Shown here: in pieces, positions 18,237 to 25,768 of the stretch
Position numbering within the stretch: position 1 is the first letter of the stretch
Layout of the letters: every line of letters begins with the position of its first letter
NCBI GenBank assembly: GCA_009733715.1
Contig: WMKJ01000145.1
Location: 1-25,768, forward strand
Source: Herpomyces periplanetae
Lineage: Eukaryota > Ascomycota > Laboulbeniomycetes > Herpomycetales > Herpomycetaceae
Length of the DNA: 25,768 nucleotides
Reading direction: 5' to 3'
Made by a program: the position numbers and the translations under genes
Notes under the pieces: generated by a model
Seen by the model: the letters and a program-made list of their open reading frames with translations, nothing else
Told to the model about the DNA's origin: nothing
Database searches by the model: none

Positions 18237-20189
18237 TTAGGGAGAAATTCGTGAACTCCCGATAAAATTAGGGACGTCAACATCATCGTCATCATCATCA
18301 TCTGTATCAGAATGAACACTCCAGTGAAACGTATTGCGAAGAGGAGGTGATGAATGAAAGGGTAACCTGGTAAGACGTTGATGATTTGATCCTTGAAACG
18401 AGAAAAAGGAAGTCGGCTCATCCGTAACGGATTCATTCATGGTAAACTGTGACAAAAAGGTATAGCCAGATACATCAGAAGTCAGATGAGCTGTAGAATC
18501 AACACCTGACTCTTGATAATTTTTTTGCGAACGTAATAACGTAGTAGTATTTAACGGACTAGATGATAAAGATACCGTACTTAGACTTCTAGTAGTTGAA
18601 ACATCTTCACATTGATCATCATTTCCAGGATTACCGTGAATATTAGAGAGTTCTGTACTTGGTTTGGCGGAATAATCAAAAGTGTTCACCCTTGTGTCAC
18701 TCTCAGCTTTAACAACGGGTAAATGGCAAGTTAAAGATTCACAGCGTAAAGTTGAAAAAGGAATGTGAAGTGGAATTGAAGTGCAGGCTGGAAGCCCGTC
18801 ATCACGGCAGATTGTAGTATCGTTGAATGAATGTGGTACGGAAGGCGTTTGAGCGGTCAATGAAGATGATGATACATTAACGTTACAGTTGGCCGATGAA
18901 TAAGAATGATAAATCGTGTCAGTAGAGGAATTCAATAAAGTAGTCAATATCGGGAGTCCGGGTACATCGAGTTCAGGATCGATTAAAGCTGACCGATTAA
19001 TAATGTATTGTGTCAAAGATGTTTGATCAACGTGCGTATACGAGTAAAGTCTTCGCCAAAAGGGTAGACTTGAAGATGAAGTAGTGGTGGCTTTATCACA
19101 AGTATCGTTGGAGGCAGGGGATGATGATGAATTGTTTGACTCGAGGGAAGATTTCGCACAAGATTCGTTAGTCGGACGCAGATAACAAGGAGACGATGAT
19201 GGTGAGGTATCACGATACGCATTCTTGCACAGATTAGTTGGTCGTGGGCGGGCTGCAGTTAAAAAAGGTTGATCCATGTTATAGGAAGGCTTGAATTTGC
19301 GAGATTCTTGCTGCTCGAATCTCCATTGTAGAATACGCTGTTGTCGCTCGTATGCGCTCACCTGTTGTGTCAAGTGATCCCGCTTTAATGAATACTGACC
19401 ACTAATTGTATCATCATCTATCGACATTTCATGCACGTTAACCGGTTTACAAGGTGTATTATCGTGTGGTTCACGAATTTGCCCATCCAATGAATATGGT
19501 ATAACAGTTGTTGTACGCCCCGCATTATTACCTGGTAGCTCACAAGGACATAAACTTAATAACGAACCTGCAAGGTTATCTTCATATGCAGTATGTAAAC
19601 CGTGACACGATGGAACGACTGTTACAGTAAATTTTTCAACACTTCGATCATCCTTTAACTGACGGGTAATGTGGGATGCCTGGGGAAAATTTTCCTGTTG
19701 TACAGAAAAATTCTTGCCTGGTGAAGAACTTGATTTACAGTGAGCTAGACAACGACTGCTTTGACGTGACTGGTTGTGATTAGATTCAACGTCATAAGGA
19801 TTAACTTGAACGAAAGATTCTTCGTCTAGACTAGGTACTATAGAAGAAGTGCGAACAGTACGACCGTTTAATCCGCAAGCCGCGAGTACAAAACTGCTGG
19901 TTATAGTGGACGTAGTAGACATGACTGAGTTAGCCCGTCCTTGTCTACGTGTTAACGTAGTCGCGAGTAAAACTTCCTCGGACTTATGCTCAATATCGTT
20001 GAAGGGCGGTACACTAGCCTTAATGGAATTTTCAACGTTAGTGGGAGCTCTGAACTCATTTATAATTTTGTCTGTTCCATATTTTTGTTCGTTGGCCCAT
20101 TCATTTTCAACGCAAACAATAGATGAAGTTATTGAAGGTCGTCGTTGGCATTGCACACTATCAGAGTTCATGGTAAATGTGTTCACCAT
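18237..20189 (-). CDS. Intronless Ser/Thr-rich orphan protein, 650 residues
   Basis: A single open frame from ATG at 20189 to TAA at 18237, far longer than chance allows. I do not recognise the family. The protein is mostly low-complexity: Ser/Thr/Asn-rich with short conserved-looking islands. The most structured island is near residues 277-305 (YERQQRILQWRFEQQES, then FKPSYNMDQPF), a short amphipathic helix. Others are STVSLSSSPLNTTTLL and the C-terminal SVHSDTDDDDDDDVDVPNF, where the Asp run is encoded by a trinucleotide stretch (plus strand 18280-18302). No signal peptide, membrane segment or catalytic motif is visible, so a cytosolic or nuclear adaptor or regulator is the likeliest kind of protein. 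It is divergently arranged with KCS1, 1.5 kb away. A second Met at residue 7 is an equally good start. Confidence 0.82.
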   Translation of the reverse strand: MVNTFTMNSDSVQCQRRPSITSSIVCVENEWANEQKYGTDKIINEFRAPTNVENSIKASVPPFNDIEHKSEEVLLATTLTRRQGRANSVMSTTSTITSSFVLAACGLNGRTVRTSSIVPSLDEESFVQVNPYDVESNHNQSRQSSRCLAHCKSSSSPGKNFSVQQENFPQASHITRQLKDDRSVEKFTVTVVPSCHGLHTAYEDNLAGSLLSLCPCELPGNNAGRTTTVIPYSLDGQIREPHDNTPCKPVNVHEMSIDDDTISGQYSLKRDHLTQQVSAYERQQRILQWRFEQQESRKFKPSYNMDQPFLTAARPRPTNLCKNAYRDTSPSSSPCYLRPTNESCAKSSLESNNSSSSPASNDTCDKATTTSSSSLPFWRRLYSYTHVDQTSLTQYIINRSALIDPELDVPGLPILTTLLNSSTDTIYHSYSSANCNVNVSSSSLTAQTPSVPHSFNDTTICRDDGLPACTSIPLHIPFSTLRCESLTCHLPVVKAESDTRVNTFDYSAKPSTELSNIHGNPGNDDQCEDVSTTRSLSTVSLSSSPLNTTTLLRSQKNYQESGVDSTAHLTSDVSGYTFLSQFTMNESVTDEPTSFFSFQGSNHQRLTRLPFHSSPPLRNTFHWSVHSDTDDDDDDDVDVPNFIGSSRISP

Positions 20190-20283
20190 CTGGTTTACGT
20201 GAAGAACCGAACTTTGGTGAAATTAGTGATTTAAAATAATATGGAAACTAATTAATGTCAATGTCACGATAAATGAGTGTGTA

Positions 20284-20652
20284 ATGAATAGAAAACCGAA
20301 GATTCTGGTCGAGTCACTTGGAAGTAAGCCCTTTGGGAATGTAGAAGATGTTTTAAGAATGATATGGATAGAAAATTTAATAGTACGCATCCACCCACAC
20401 ACAAAATATTTCAAGTTACAGTTTACCCCGATTTATCAAATATTTTACGCTAAATTAAGCGACTCGTTATCTTCGGCTGTACAAAGAGCATGTATCAACA
20501 AGATACTAGGTGATATTCATACACATCTACTTTTTCATCATAATTATTTAGTACTGCTTTTTCGCATAAATTTAACTCATTTATCCATAATCAAAACTGT
20601 TAGGAAGCCTTTGAGAATACTACTCCGTTCGATAAGCTGGCTATTGACATAA
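20284..20652 (+). CDS. Hypothetical 122-residue open frame
   Basis: Open from ATG at 20284 to TAA at 20650-20652. The protein begins MNRKPKILVESLGSKPFGNV and is rich in Ile, Leu and Lys, with a basic hydrophobic end (KPLRILLRSISWLL). It has no low-complexity bias, but a frame of this length is only slightly beyond what AT-rich sequence of this size yields by chance. It lies 95 bases from the divergent orphan gene, where a promoter would be expected. No family recognised; its reality is uncertain. Confidence 0.2.
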   Translation: MNRKPKILVESLGSKPFGNVEDVLRMIWIENLIVRIHPHTKYFKLQFTPIYQIFYAKLSDSLSSAVQRACINKILGDIHTHLLFHHNYLVLLFRINLTHLSIIKTVRKPLRILLRSISWLLT

Positions 20653-21439
20653 GTTCAGGCATATTTTAGCATATAATAACGAAGTTTTAATAGTGAATAA
20701 GCTTAAATAATTTATAAAATACCTAGATAAGAGGCATTGAGCAACTCCCTACAATTGTTCAGGCACAAATTAGTCAATTTAACTTAAATCAATTAAATCC
20801 TTGTTTGAAGTACACCGTTAGCTCAGTAAACTTGACATTACGGAAAGCATGGGGCGTAGGCCGTCTTATCCCCTTCCATTTCCGGAAATCTACCCCTCAT
20901 CTCGTCTGATCAATAATATCCAAATGCCAAGCCTCAGCCCTACCAACAGACCGTCACGAGACCCCACTTTTCCGTTGTCCCCAGTGTTATGTGGGGCGTA
21001 AGAGTGGCGTAGTCTCACCGAAATATTTGTGTGGAGTCACGTCCCCATCGTTGTATTACACTAGCCACACCTACATCTGTAAGTGGCGGAGGCTGGTATG
21101 AAATAAACGATGAAGTATCTTGGGACGGTCAACTTTCCTAAGTGCGCGTGTGTCTGTGTCTGTATCGAAACCAGTGTATAACGGGCAGTAATTTCTTGTT
21201 GGGGGCTAACATAAATACATATATTAAGTTTACGAACTAATTTACGAGAGAAAGGCACGGGGGTCTGCGTGTGTGTGTGTTTACTCTAACATACTCAAAA
21301 AGTGATTTTCAGGGAAATTGAGAGTTGGAATTATCACCAGAATCATTCAAGTCTACCTGTGCACACACGCGCGCGTACGTACACACTTGTACACACTTAC
21401 GCTAATCTCTATATGCGAACGCGTATACACGTACGGACG

Positions 21440-21449
21440 TATAAATATA
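21440..21449 (+). promoter_or_regulatory. TATA-like box upstream of KCS1
   Basis: TATAAATATA, 218 bases before the KCS1 start codon and about 60-70 bases before the GAGT-repeat stretch, a plausible core promoter position. Confidence 0.4.
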
Positions 21450-21509
21450 CTACCAAACAAATTACTAGCGTGTAGCAACGGATAATGAACGATTGATCCG
21501 GATCAGCGT

Positions 21510-21579
21510 AAGAGAGAGCGAGTGAGCAGGTGTGTAAGTGAGTGAGTAAGTGACCGATAGAGTGAGTGTGTGTGAGAGT
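21510..21579 (+). repeat. GAGT/GTGA-rich leader tract
   Basis: A purine/GT tract made of repeated GAGA, GAGT, AAGT and GTGT units, probably in the KCS1 5' leader. It contains several tandem donor-like motifs (GTAAGT, GTGAGT) in about 40 bases. Confidence 0.65.
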
Positions 21580-21610
21580 TGATATTTTTTCAAGAAAGTT
21601 AACGGCACGG

Positions 21611-21757
21611 ATGAACGCGGCGTATCAACTTACTGTAGTGAGCTATCAAGCTAGGGTGCACGTGGAATGGAGGTTGGAGATGACCCGGCGAGTAGTGAGG
21701 CAAAGCGACGTAGCGCGATGGACGAGCATCGGCGAATGGGTAATGTTGACAGGTTAA
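21611..21757 (+). promoter_or_regulatory. Upstream open frame overlapping the KCS1 start
   Basis: ATG at 21611 opens a 48-residue frame that ends in TAA at 21755-21757, 91 bases inside KCS1 and out of its frame. If the transcript includes it, scanning ribosomes meet it first and translation of KCS1 from 21667 would be reduced or need leaky scanning. The peptide has no recognisable features. Confidence 0.45.
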
Positions 21758-24162
21758 CGCTAATGATTCACACGTCTGGGGGAGAGTATACTGCGTACGA
21801 TAGCGTTAACGAGCGAACGAATCAGCTTACGAGCGGGGTTGAATCATGCTCACCGCCTTCATCAACCGCGTCAGCGCGAAGTCGTAAAGCAAGTGTATCA
21901 TTACGCTTATTCAGGGAAAATGAAGCCAGTGAAGATTCAAATCGCAAGTTTAATGTGCGAGACTATGCAACAGTTACAAGTACAGACATCGAAGGTAAAG
22001 CTTCCGGGAACGGTCGAGGTAGTTTCTCCGAACGATGTGCTAGAGACATCAGAAATTTAGACAATGCCAATACTCGTGAGGAAATTATTTTGCGTAATTC
22101 TTATGACGGAGATGGTGATTGGGAAAAGGAAAAAATATCGTCGGCTTTGTATATTCCGCATCATGTTTGCTGTGATAAGGCGAAAATTTTAGCCAAGGGT
22201 AGTTTTAAGGTATCAGGTGAAATTCAGCGAAAATCGGATGCGGACAATCTCCATTGTGCGGACACTACTATAGGCAAATTAACAGGTGAAACACCTGAAC
22301 ACGTTGACGATTTGGATGAGCGGCGAAGTCGAAAATCATTCAGTAGTACGAGTGGTGGTGGAGATGGAATTAACAAAGTGAGCAGCGAGCCCTTTTTGTC
22401 AGGCCACGAAATTCGGGGGGGGAACTCCACGAATCGGTTAACCGTGGTTAAGGAGTGTCAGAGTTACGCACAACCGCAACCATTAAGTGGTAATTCGGTA
22501 GCGCATGGCGCAGTGGAATTAGTACCGTTTGATCATCAGGTGGGCGGACATTCTACGGTATATCGATTTTCACGAAAGGCTGTATGCAAACAACTTAACA
22601 ATCGGGAAAATGAGTTTTATGAAATTATAGAAACTAAGCATCCTGAACTGTTAGAATTTCTTCCACGGTACATTGGTGTGCTAAATGTTACGTATGAGAA
22701 ATTTGGAAAACAGCAGACTTCAGAGCAGCATGGTACGACGGATCCGGTTAAGAAAAAAAACGATGGGGGCGAAGAGGAAACGTGTCTAAACACATGTTGT
22801 GATCATCGAGGGCGAATTGTGAGTCACTCACAAAACACTCTGCGTGTACCGCAAGTAATATTGGAGAATAATCGACATATTATACCCGATAAATTGATTA
22901 ATTTTACAAGCGAAAACGAAAGTAAATGGGGCGTGTTTAAGCGGAGGCATCGGGGGGAAAACGGAAAAAATCATACAGGATATCTTCGTAGTAGCGGAGG
23001 GCTTTTACGAAGTTTGTCAGGGCGCGGGGCCACATGTGTTAATCAAAAACTTCAGGAACAGGTGTGGAGTGAGGTGATTGGTGGAACGAATAAACGACGT
23101 AGCTGGAGTGAATGTATACCGTCAACGAATAATGAAGAGAAAATTTCGGATCATGAACGACGAACATCACAATCAATGATACCGACTCTCGTCGAGCCGG
23201 TTCCGCGAGTTTTCGAATTTGACTCTAATAATGTTGAGTGTCGCATTAAACAATTTATTCTGTTGGAAGATTTAACGGCCGGTATGAAGCGACCATGTGT
23301 ACTAGATTTAAAAATGGGAACACGACAATACGGGGTTATGGCAGATCGCAAAAAACAACGGTCGCAACAAAGTAAGAGCAAGATGACAACATCTATGAAG
23401 TTAGGGGTACGAGTATGCGGGATGCAAGTTTGGGATGCACACCAGCAACGTTTCATATTCGAAGATAAATACTTTGGGCGAGACTTGCGCGCTGGTAGCG
23501 AATTTCAAGAAGCCCTTAAGCGCTTCTTTTTTAATGGAATTAGTTACGGAGCAGCACACCGGCATATACCACGGATTCTTAAGAAATTGACAGAACTGGA
23601 ATCCATCATTAAAAAACTTCCAGGGTACCGTTTCTACGCATCAAGTCTACTAGTTATTTATGAGAGTGGTAGTGGGAGTGCAAGTGATAGTAGCATTGAA
23701 GAATCAAATACCATGGTCTCATCAAGTGAATCTAGCAAGGCGCCCTGTCAAACCAAAAAAGAGCCTAGGATAATGTTGAAGATTGTTGACTTTGCTAATT
23801 GTATAGTGGCGCACGATTCTCGCTATACAACTATGCGATGTCCGCCTAGCCGACCTAATAGTGTTGATACTGGTTATTTGCGCGGTTTGCGTACCCTAGT
23901 GACTTACTTCATTCGTATATCGAAGGAACTTGAAACCGATTGGATTGAACGTGGGGACGGTGAACTTTTTCAAAAGTGTGCAACAGCTCGGACAAATTCT
24001 CCCGATCGACTTTTGGATGACGATGATGAAGATACCGCAACCGTTGCCACTACCAATACCCGTCATGAAATACCCAAATCTCCCTCTTGTTCCCCTCACT
24101 GTACCCATCCTGCTTGTACCCCGGAAGACGTTCCCGAAGACATCGACTATGTGAGTGATTGA
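21667..24162 (+). CDS. KCS1: Inositol hexakisphosphate kinase, KCS1 type
   Basis: Makes inositol pyrophosphate (5-InsP7) from InsP6 and ATP in cytosol and nucleus; the products act in phosphate sensing, vacuole function and stress. One intronless frame of 831 residues. Residues 1-280 are a poorly conserved, Ser-rich extension. The kinase starts near 286 ([16 protein letters not shown]) and includes [11 protein letters not shown] near 328. After a variable loop comes [16 protein letters not shown], and then [20 protein letters not shown]. The inositol-kinase motif P-x-x-x-D-x-K-x-G is intact (P543, D547, K549, G551), followed by [16 protein letters not shown], the SSLL motif (659-662) and the metal-binding Asp in VDFAN (D708). 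The length and long insert are typical of fungal Kcs1, which separates it from the short Arg82/IPMK group. The C-terminus is acidic. An upstream ATG frame overlaps the start; a CACGTG (21659-21664) lies two bases before the ATG. Confidence 0.96.
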   Translation: MEVGDDPASSEAKRRSAMDEHRRMGNVDRLTLMIHTSGGEYTAYDSVNERTNQLTSGVESCSPPSSTASARSRKASVSLRLFRENEASEDSNRKFNVRDYATVTSTDIEGKASGNGRGSFSERCARDIRNLDNANTREEIILRNSYDGDGDWEKEKISSALYIPHHVCCDKAKILAKGSFKVSGEIQRKSDADNLHCADTTIGKLTGETPEHVDDLDERRSRKSFSSTSGGGDGINKVSSEPFLSGHEIRGGNSTNRLTVVKECQSYAQPQPLSGNSVAHGAVELVPFDHQVGGHSTVYRFSRKAVCKQLNNRENEFYEIIETKHPELLEFLPRYIGVLNVTYEKFGKQQTSEQHGTTDPVKKKNDGGEEETCLNTCCDHRGRIVSHSQNTLRVPQVILENNRHIIPDKLINFTSENESKWGVFKRRHRGENGKNHTGYLRSSGGLLRSLSGRGATCVNQKLQEQVWSEVIGGTNKRRSWSECIPSTNNEEKISDHERRTSQSMIPTLVEPVPRVFEFDSNNVECRIKQFILLEDLTAGMKRPCVLDLKMGTRQYGVMADRKKQRSQQSKSKMTTSMKLGVRVCGMQVWDAHQQRFIFEDKYFGRDLRAGSEFQEALKRFFFNGISYGAAHRHIPRILKKLTELESIIKKLPGYRFYASSLLVIYESGSGSASDSSIEESNTMVSSSESSKAPCQTKKEPRIMLKIVDFANCIVAHDSRYTTMRCPPSRPNSVDTGYLRGLRTLVTYFIRISKELETDWIERGDGELFQKCATARTNSPDRLLDDDDEDTATVATTNTRHEIPKSPSCSPHCTHPACTPEDVPEDIDYVSD

Positions 24163-24875
24163 CGAGTCACCTGCACCTGCACCGCGGGGAATGCCCCTCC
24201 CTTCATCTTATCTCGTCCCACTTCCCCACGTATACATCTCACTTCGGAAGTTTTTTTCGTCTGGACTATACTTAATTTTCCGAGCCAGACCCACTATTTT
24301 TCAGCCTTACAGTTTTCTCACTTTCTTCCTTCCGTAAAAAGCATCTTCTTGCATAATATATACACATGTGTACGCGGGTCCCTTTCGTACATATACGACA
24401 TTGCCATTTTGGCCTGTACGGTTGATTGTTTCGCGCGCACATTGCTTTCGACGTATTAACATTGTTTAGTGTTCGTTTGCGCACATTTTGTATATATACA
24501 TATATACATATCCTTTGTTTTCCGCATCACGTACAGTTGGGTCGGTGGGTAAGATTTTGACGTGGATTTTATACATCGTATAGGCTTGTTTTGACGAGGT
24601 GTGTGCCGCCTCCAGTACTTTGCACGGGCCCCCACGCGGGCACGTACACTATCCGTAGGGGGAAGCTTGCCTAATTATTTGTGGGTGCGCGAGCGCGCAC
24701 AGGTGATAGTGGCATGTACCGGATATCTTAGCCAGCTATTTGTACGTGTAACACCTACATAGTTATTGGTACGGGCAACATATTGATTAATTAGTTTAGT
24801 TAGCCTTTATACGTCGGTGTGGGCGGTGCAGAAATTCGCGTGTTCGTAAACGGGACTTAACGTACGATACATGCA
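24163..24875. promoter_or_regulatory. Intergenic: KCS1 3' flank and VPS25 promoter
   Basis: 713 bases with no gene. The part next to KCS1 is pyrimidine-rich. An alternating TA/CA stretch lies at 24490-24512, and the VPS25-proximal part (24600-24720) is strikingly GC-rich with a short palindrome at 24685-24700. Confidence 0.55.
24685..24700. repeat. GC-rich inverted repeat upstream of VPS25
   Basis: GTGCGCG and CGCGCAC, separated by AG, form a perfect seven-base-pair inverted repeat about 175 bases before the VPS25 start codon. It could be a symmetric protein site or a chance product of local GC richness. Confidence 0.6.
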
Positions 24876-24888
24876 ATGGCAGACATGA
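24871..24888 (+). promoter_or_regulatory. Tiny upstream frame overlapping the VPS25 start
   Basis: ATG at 24871 opens a five-codon frame (M-Q-W-Q-T) that ends in TGA at 24886-24888 and spans the VPS25 start at 24876. Ribosomes that use it would finish inside the VPS25 message, overlapping the next in-frame Met codon (24885). Confidence 0.45.
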
Positions 24889-25664
24889 ATAGTGAAGAGA
24901 AGGGGAAGGATGCATGGGAGATGGAGGAATTCCGAGTACCGGCTATCTACGATTTTGCACCCTTTTTTACACTTCAACCTACGCGGTCATCGACTACGCG
25001 AGCTATTCAGCTTCGTTCATGGGCGGCACTAATACTGGCGTGGGCTCGTCAGTATCGTTTGTTCAGCCTTGACTTGACGCTAAGTGAGGCCGCTGGTACG
25101 GTACTCTGGCCTGGTGCACGACTATTTCATCATGGCAAGTTAAATCGACATCTTTCACCGTCTGATCTCCGGATTATAATTGATTGGATGTGCGAGACAG
25201 TGCCAGCGACAGCATCGACTAGTAAAATGCATGATCCTTCACTTGGCTTGAACGATCCTGAAAGTTATGCAGAAGACACTTTCACACTCTTGTACCACAC
25301 TCTGGGGCGCCCGTGTGCGGAATGGTTTACAGCAAACTCCTGCTGGCTCTACTGGAATTCACTTGATCGTTGGGCCAATCTCATTTACGCATGGGCAAGT
25401 GAAAATTCGCCTCCTCCACCGCTTCCAGCAATTTATACGCTGCAAGAATTATCATCTAAATCATCATCATCCGTGTCATTGGAGGCAAGTCAACGTTTTG
25501 ATGATCTTCCATTGCCATTATTGCTACGATCTCTCGGGATACTTGCACAAAGTAAACGGGCTATTTTGCTAGGTCCGAAGGGCCAAACGATAACTTCGCT
25601 TCCGACAAATTCCTCAAATTCGGTATCATCAGTTTCTGTAGCGGGGGTCAAATTTCTTCTGTGA
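24876..25664 (+). CDS. VPS25: ESCRT-II subunit VPS25
   Basis: Winged-helix subunit of ESCRT-II, which bridges ESCRT-I to ESCRT-III (Vps20) during sorting of ubiquitinated cargo at endosomes. Intronless, 262 residues. The N-terminal signature is at residues 24-35 (IYDFAPFFTLQP), followed by AIQLRSWAALILAWAR at 43-58 and LFHHGKLNRHLSPSDLR at 83-99, the first winged helix. The second winged helix contains WFTANSCWLYWNSLDRWANL, then IYAWASEN, TLQEL, and the near-invariant C-terminal GVKF (here GVKFLL). Human and yeast proteins have about 176 and 202 residues; the extra length comes from an insert at about 108-133 between the winged helices and Ser-rich loops at about 193-205 and 245-255. The start at 24876 is the first Met of the frame; Met4 is an alternative. 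Confidence 0.93.
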   Translation: MADMNSEEKGKDAWEMEEFRVPAIYDFAPFFTLQPTRSSTTRAIQLRSWAALILAWARQYRLFSLDLTLSEAAGTVLWPGARLFHHGKLNRHLSPSDLRIIIDWMCETVPATASTSKMHDPSLGLNDPESYAEDTFTLLYHTLGRPCAEWFTANSCWLYWNSLDRWANLIYAWASENSPPPPLPAIYTLQELSSKSSSSVSLEASQRFDDLPLPLLLRSLGILAQSKRAILLGPKGQTITSLPTNSSNSVSSVSVAGVKFLL

Positions 25665-25675
25665 AACCTTAAGGA

Positions 25676-25768
25676 TTACTTGACATTTCGTAAATCCCAC
25701 TTATTGTTCCAATGAAGATCTTGACCCAAACAAGCGTGAATTAACCAATCCGCTCCAACTATTCGTCC
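25676..25768 (-). CDS. C-terminal end of an unidentified gene converging on VPS25
   Basis: The minus strand is open from the right edge to TAA at 25676-25678, giving 30 residues: GRIVGADWLIHACLGQDL then HWNNKWDLRNVK. The Trp-rich, well-mixed sequence looks coding. V-x-A-D-W-L-I-x-x-C resembles the last helix of a BRCT domain, but 30 residues are too few to decide. Its stop is 11 bases from the VPS25 stop, so the two mature transcripts almost certainly overlap at their 3' ends. Confidence 0.5.
   Translation of the reverse strand, partial: GRIVGADWLIHACLGQDLHWNNKWDLRNVK

Larger units (their letters stand above)
20190..21666. promoter_or_regulatory. Divergent promoter region between the orphan gene and KCS1
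   Basis: 1.48 kb. The left part contains a 122-codon open frame (listed separately). From about 20830 to 21080 the sequence is noticeably richer in GC. The KCS1-proximal 400 bases hold GT- and CA-rich repeats, a TATA-like box at 21440-21449, a GAGT-repeat leader and an upstream ATG frame overlapping the KCS1 start. Confidence 0.55.

Overview
The window is fungal nuclear DNA. A HSF-type DNA-binding domain fused to a two-component receiver (Skn7 family), a Kcs1-type inositol phosphate kinase, a VPS25 gene and short introns with GTAAGT-like donors together point to a fungus. Long Ser/Thr-rich tails, a 17-base exon and mixed intron-rich and intronless genes fit an early-diverging lineage (Mucoromycota or Zoopagomycota grade), but that placement is inference. 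No virus-like element, transposon ORF, tRNA, rRNA or CRISPR array was recognised.

Layout. 1-1221 (minus): 5' part of the eIF2B epsilon gene, four exons, running off the left edge. 2020-5197 (minus): SKN7-like regulator, seven exons. 5198-7087: non-coding, with two six-base-period tracts. 7088-8016 (minus): ribosomal protein L10 (uL16), four exons, with Cbf1/Tbf1-like boxes upstream. 9072-9802 (minus): an unrecognised 171-residue secreted protein, three exons. 9803-14393: a 4.6 kb stretch with no gene I can defend. 14394-14526 (minus): the last exon of an unrecognised gene. 15189-17718 (plus): an 822-residue coiled-coil/Ser-rich protein with one intron. 18237-20189 (minus): an intronless 650-residue orphan. 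21667-24162 (plus): intronless KCS1. 24876-25664 (plus): intronless VPS25. 25676-25768 (minus): the C-terminus of another gene converging on VPS25.

The genes do not form one pathway. They cover translation (eIF2B epsilon, L10), stress signalling (SKN7), inositol pyrophosphate signalling (KCS1), endosomal sorting (VPS25) and several lineage-specific proteins. The most interesting items are the spliced secreted-protein gene, the SKN7 receiver with Ile in place of the conserved switch Thr/Ser, the 17-base exon inside the HSF domain, the hidden terminal exon at 14.4 kb, and two near-perfect palindromes next to or inside translation genes. All exon boundaries were derived by eye from splice consensus, reading phase and family similarity.
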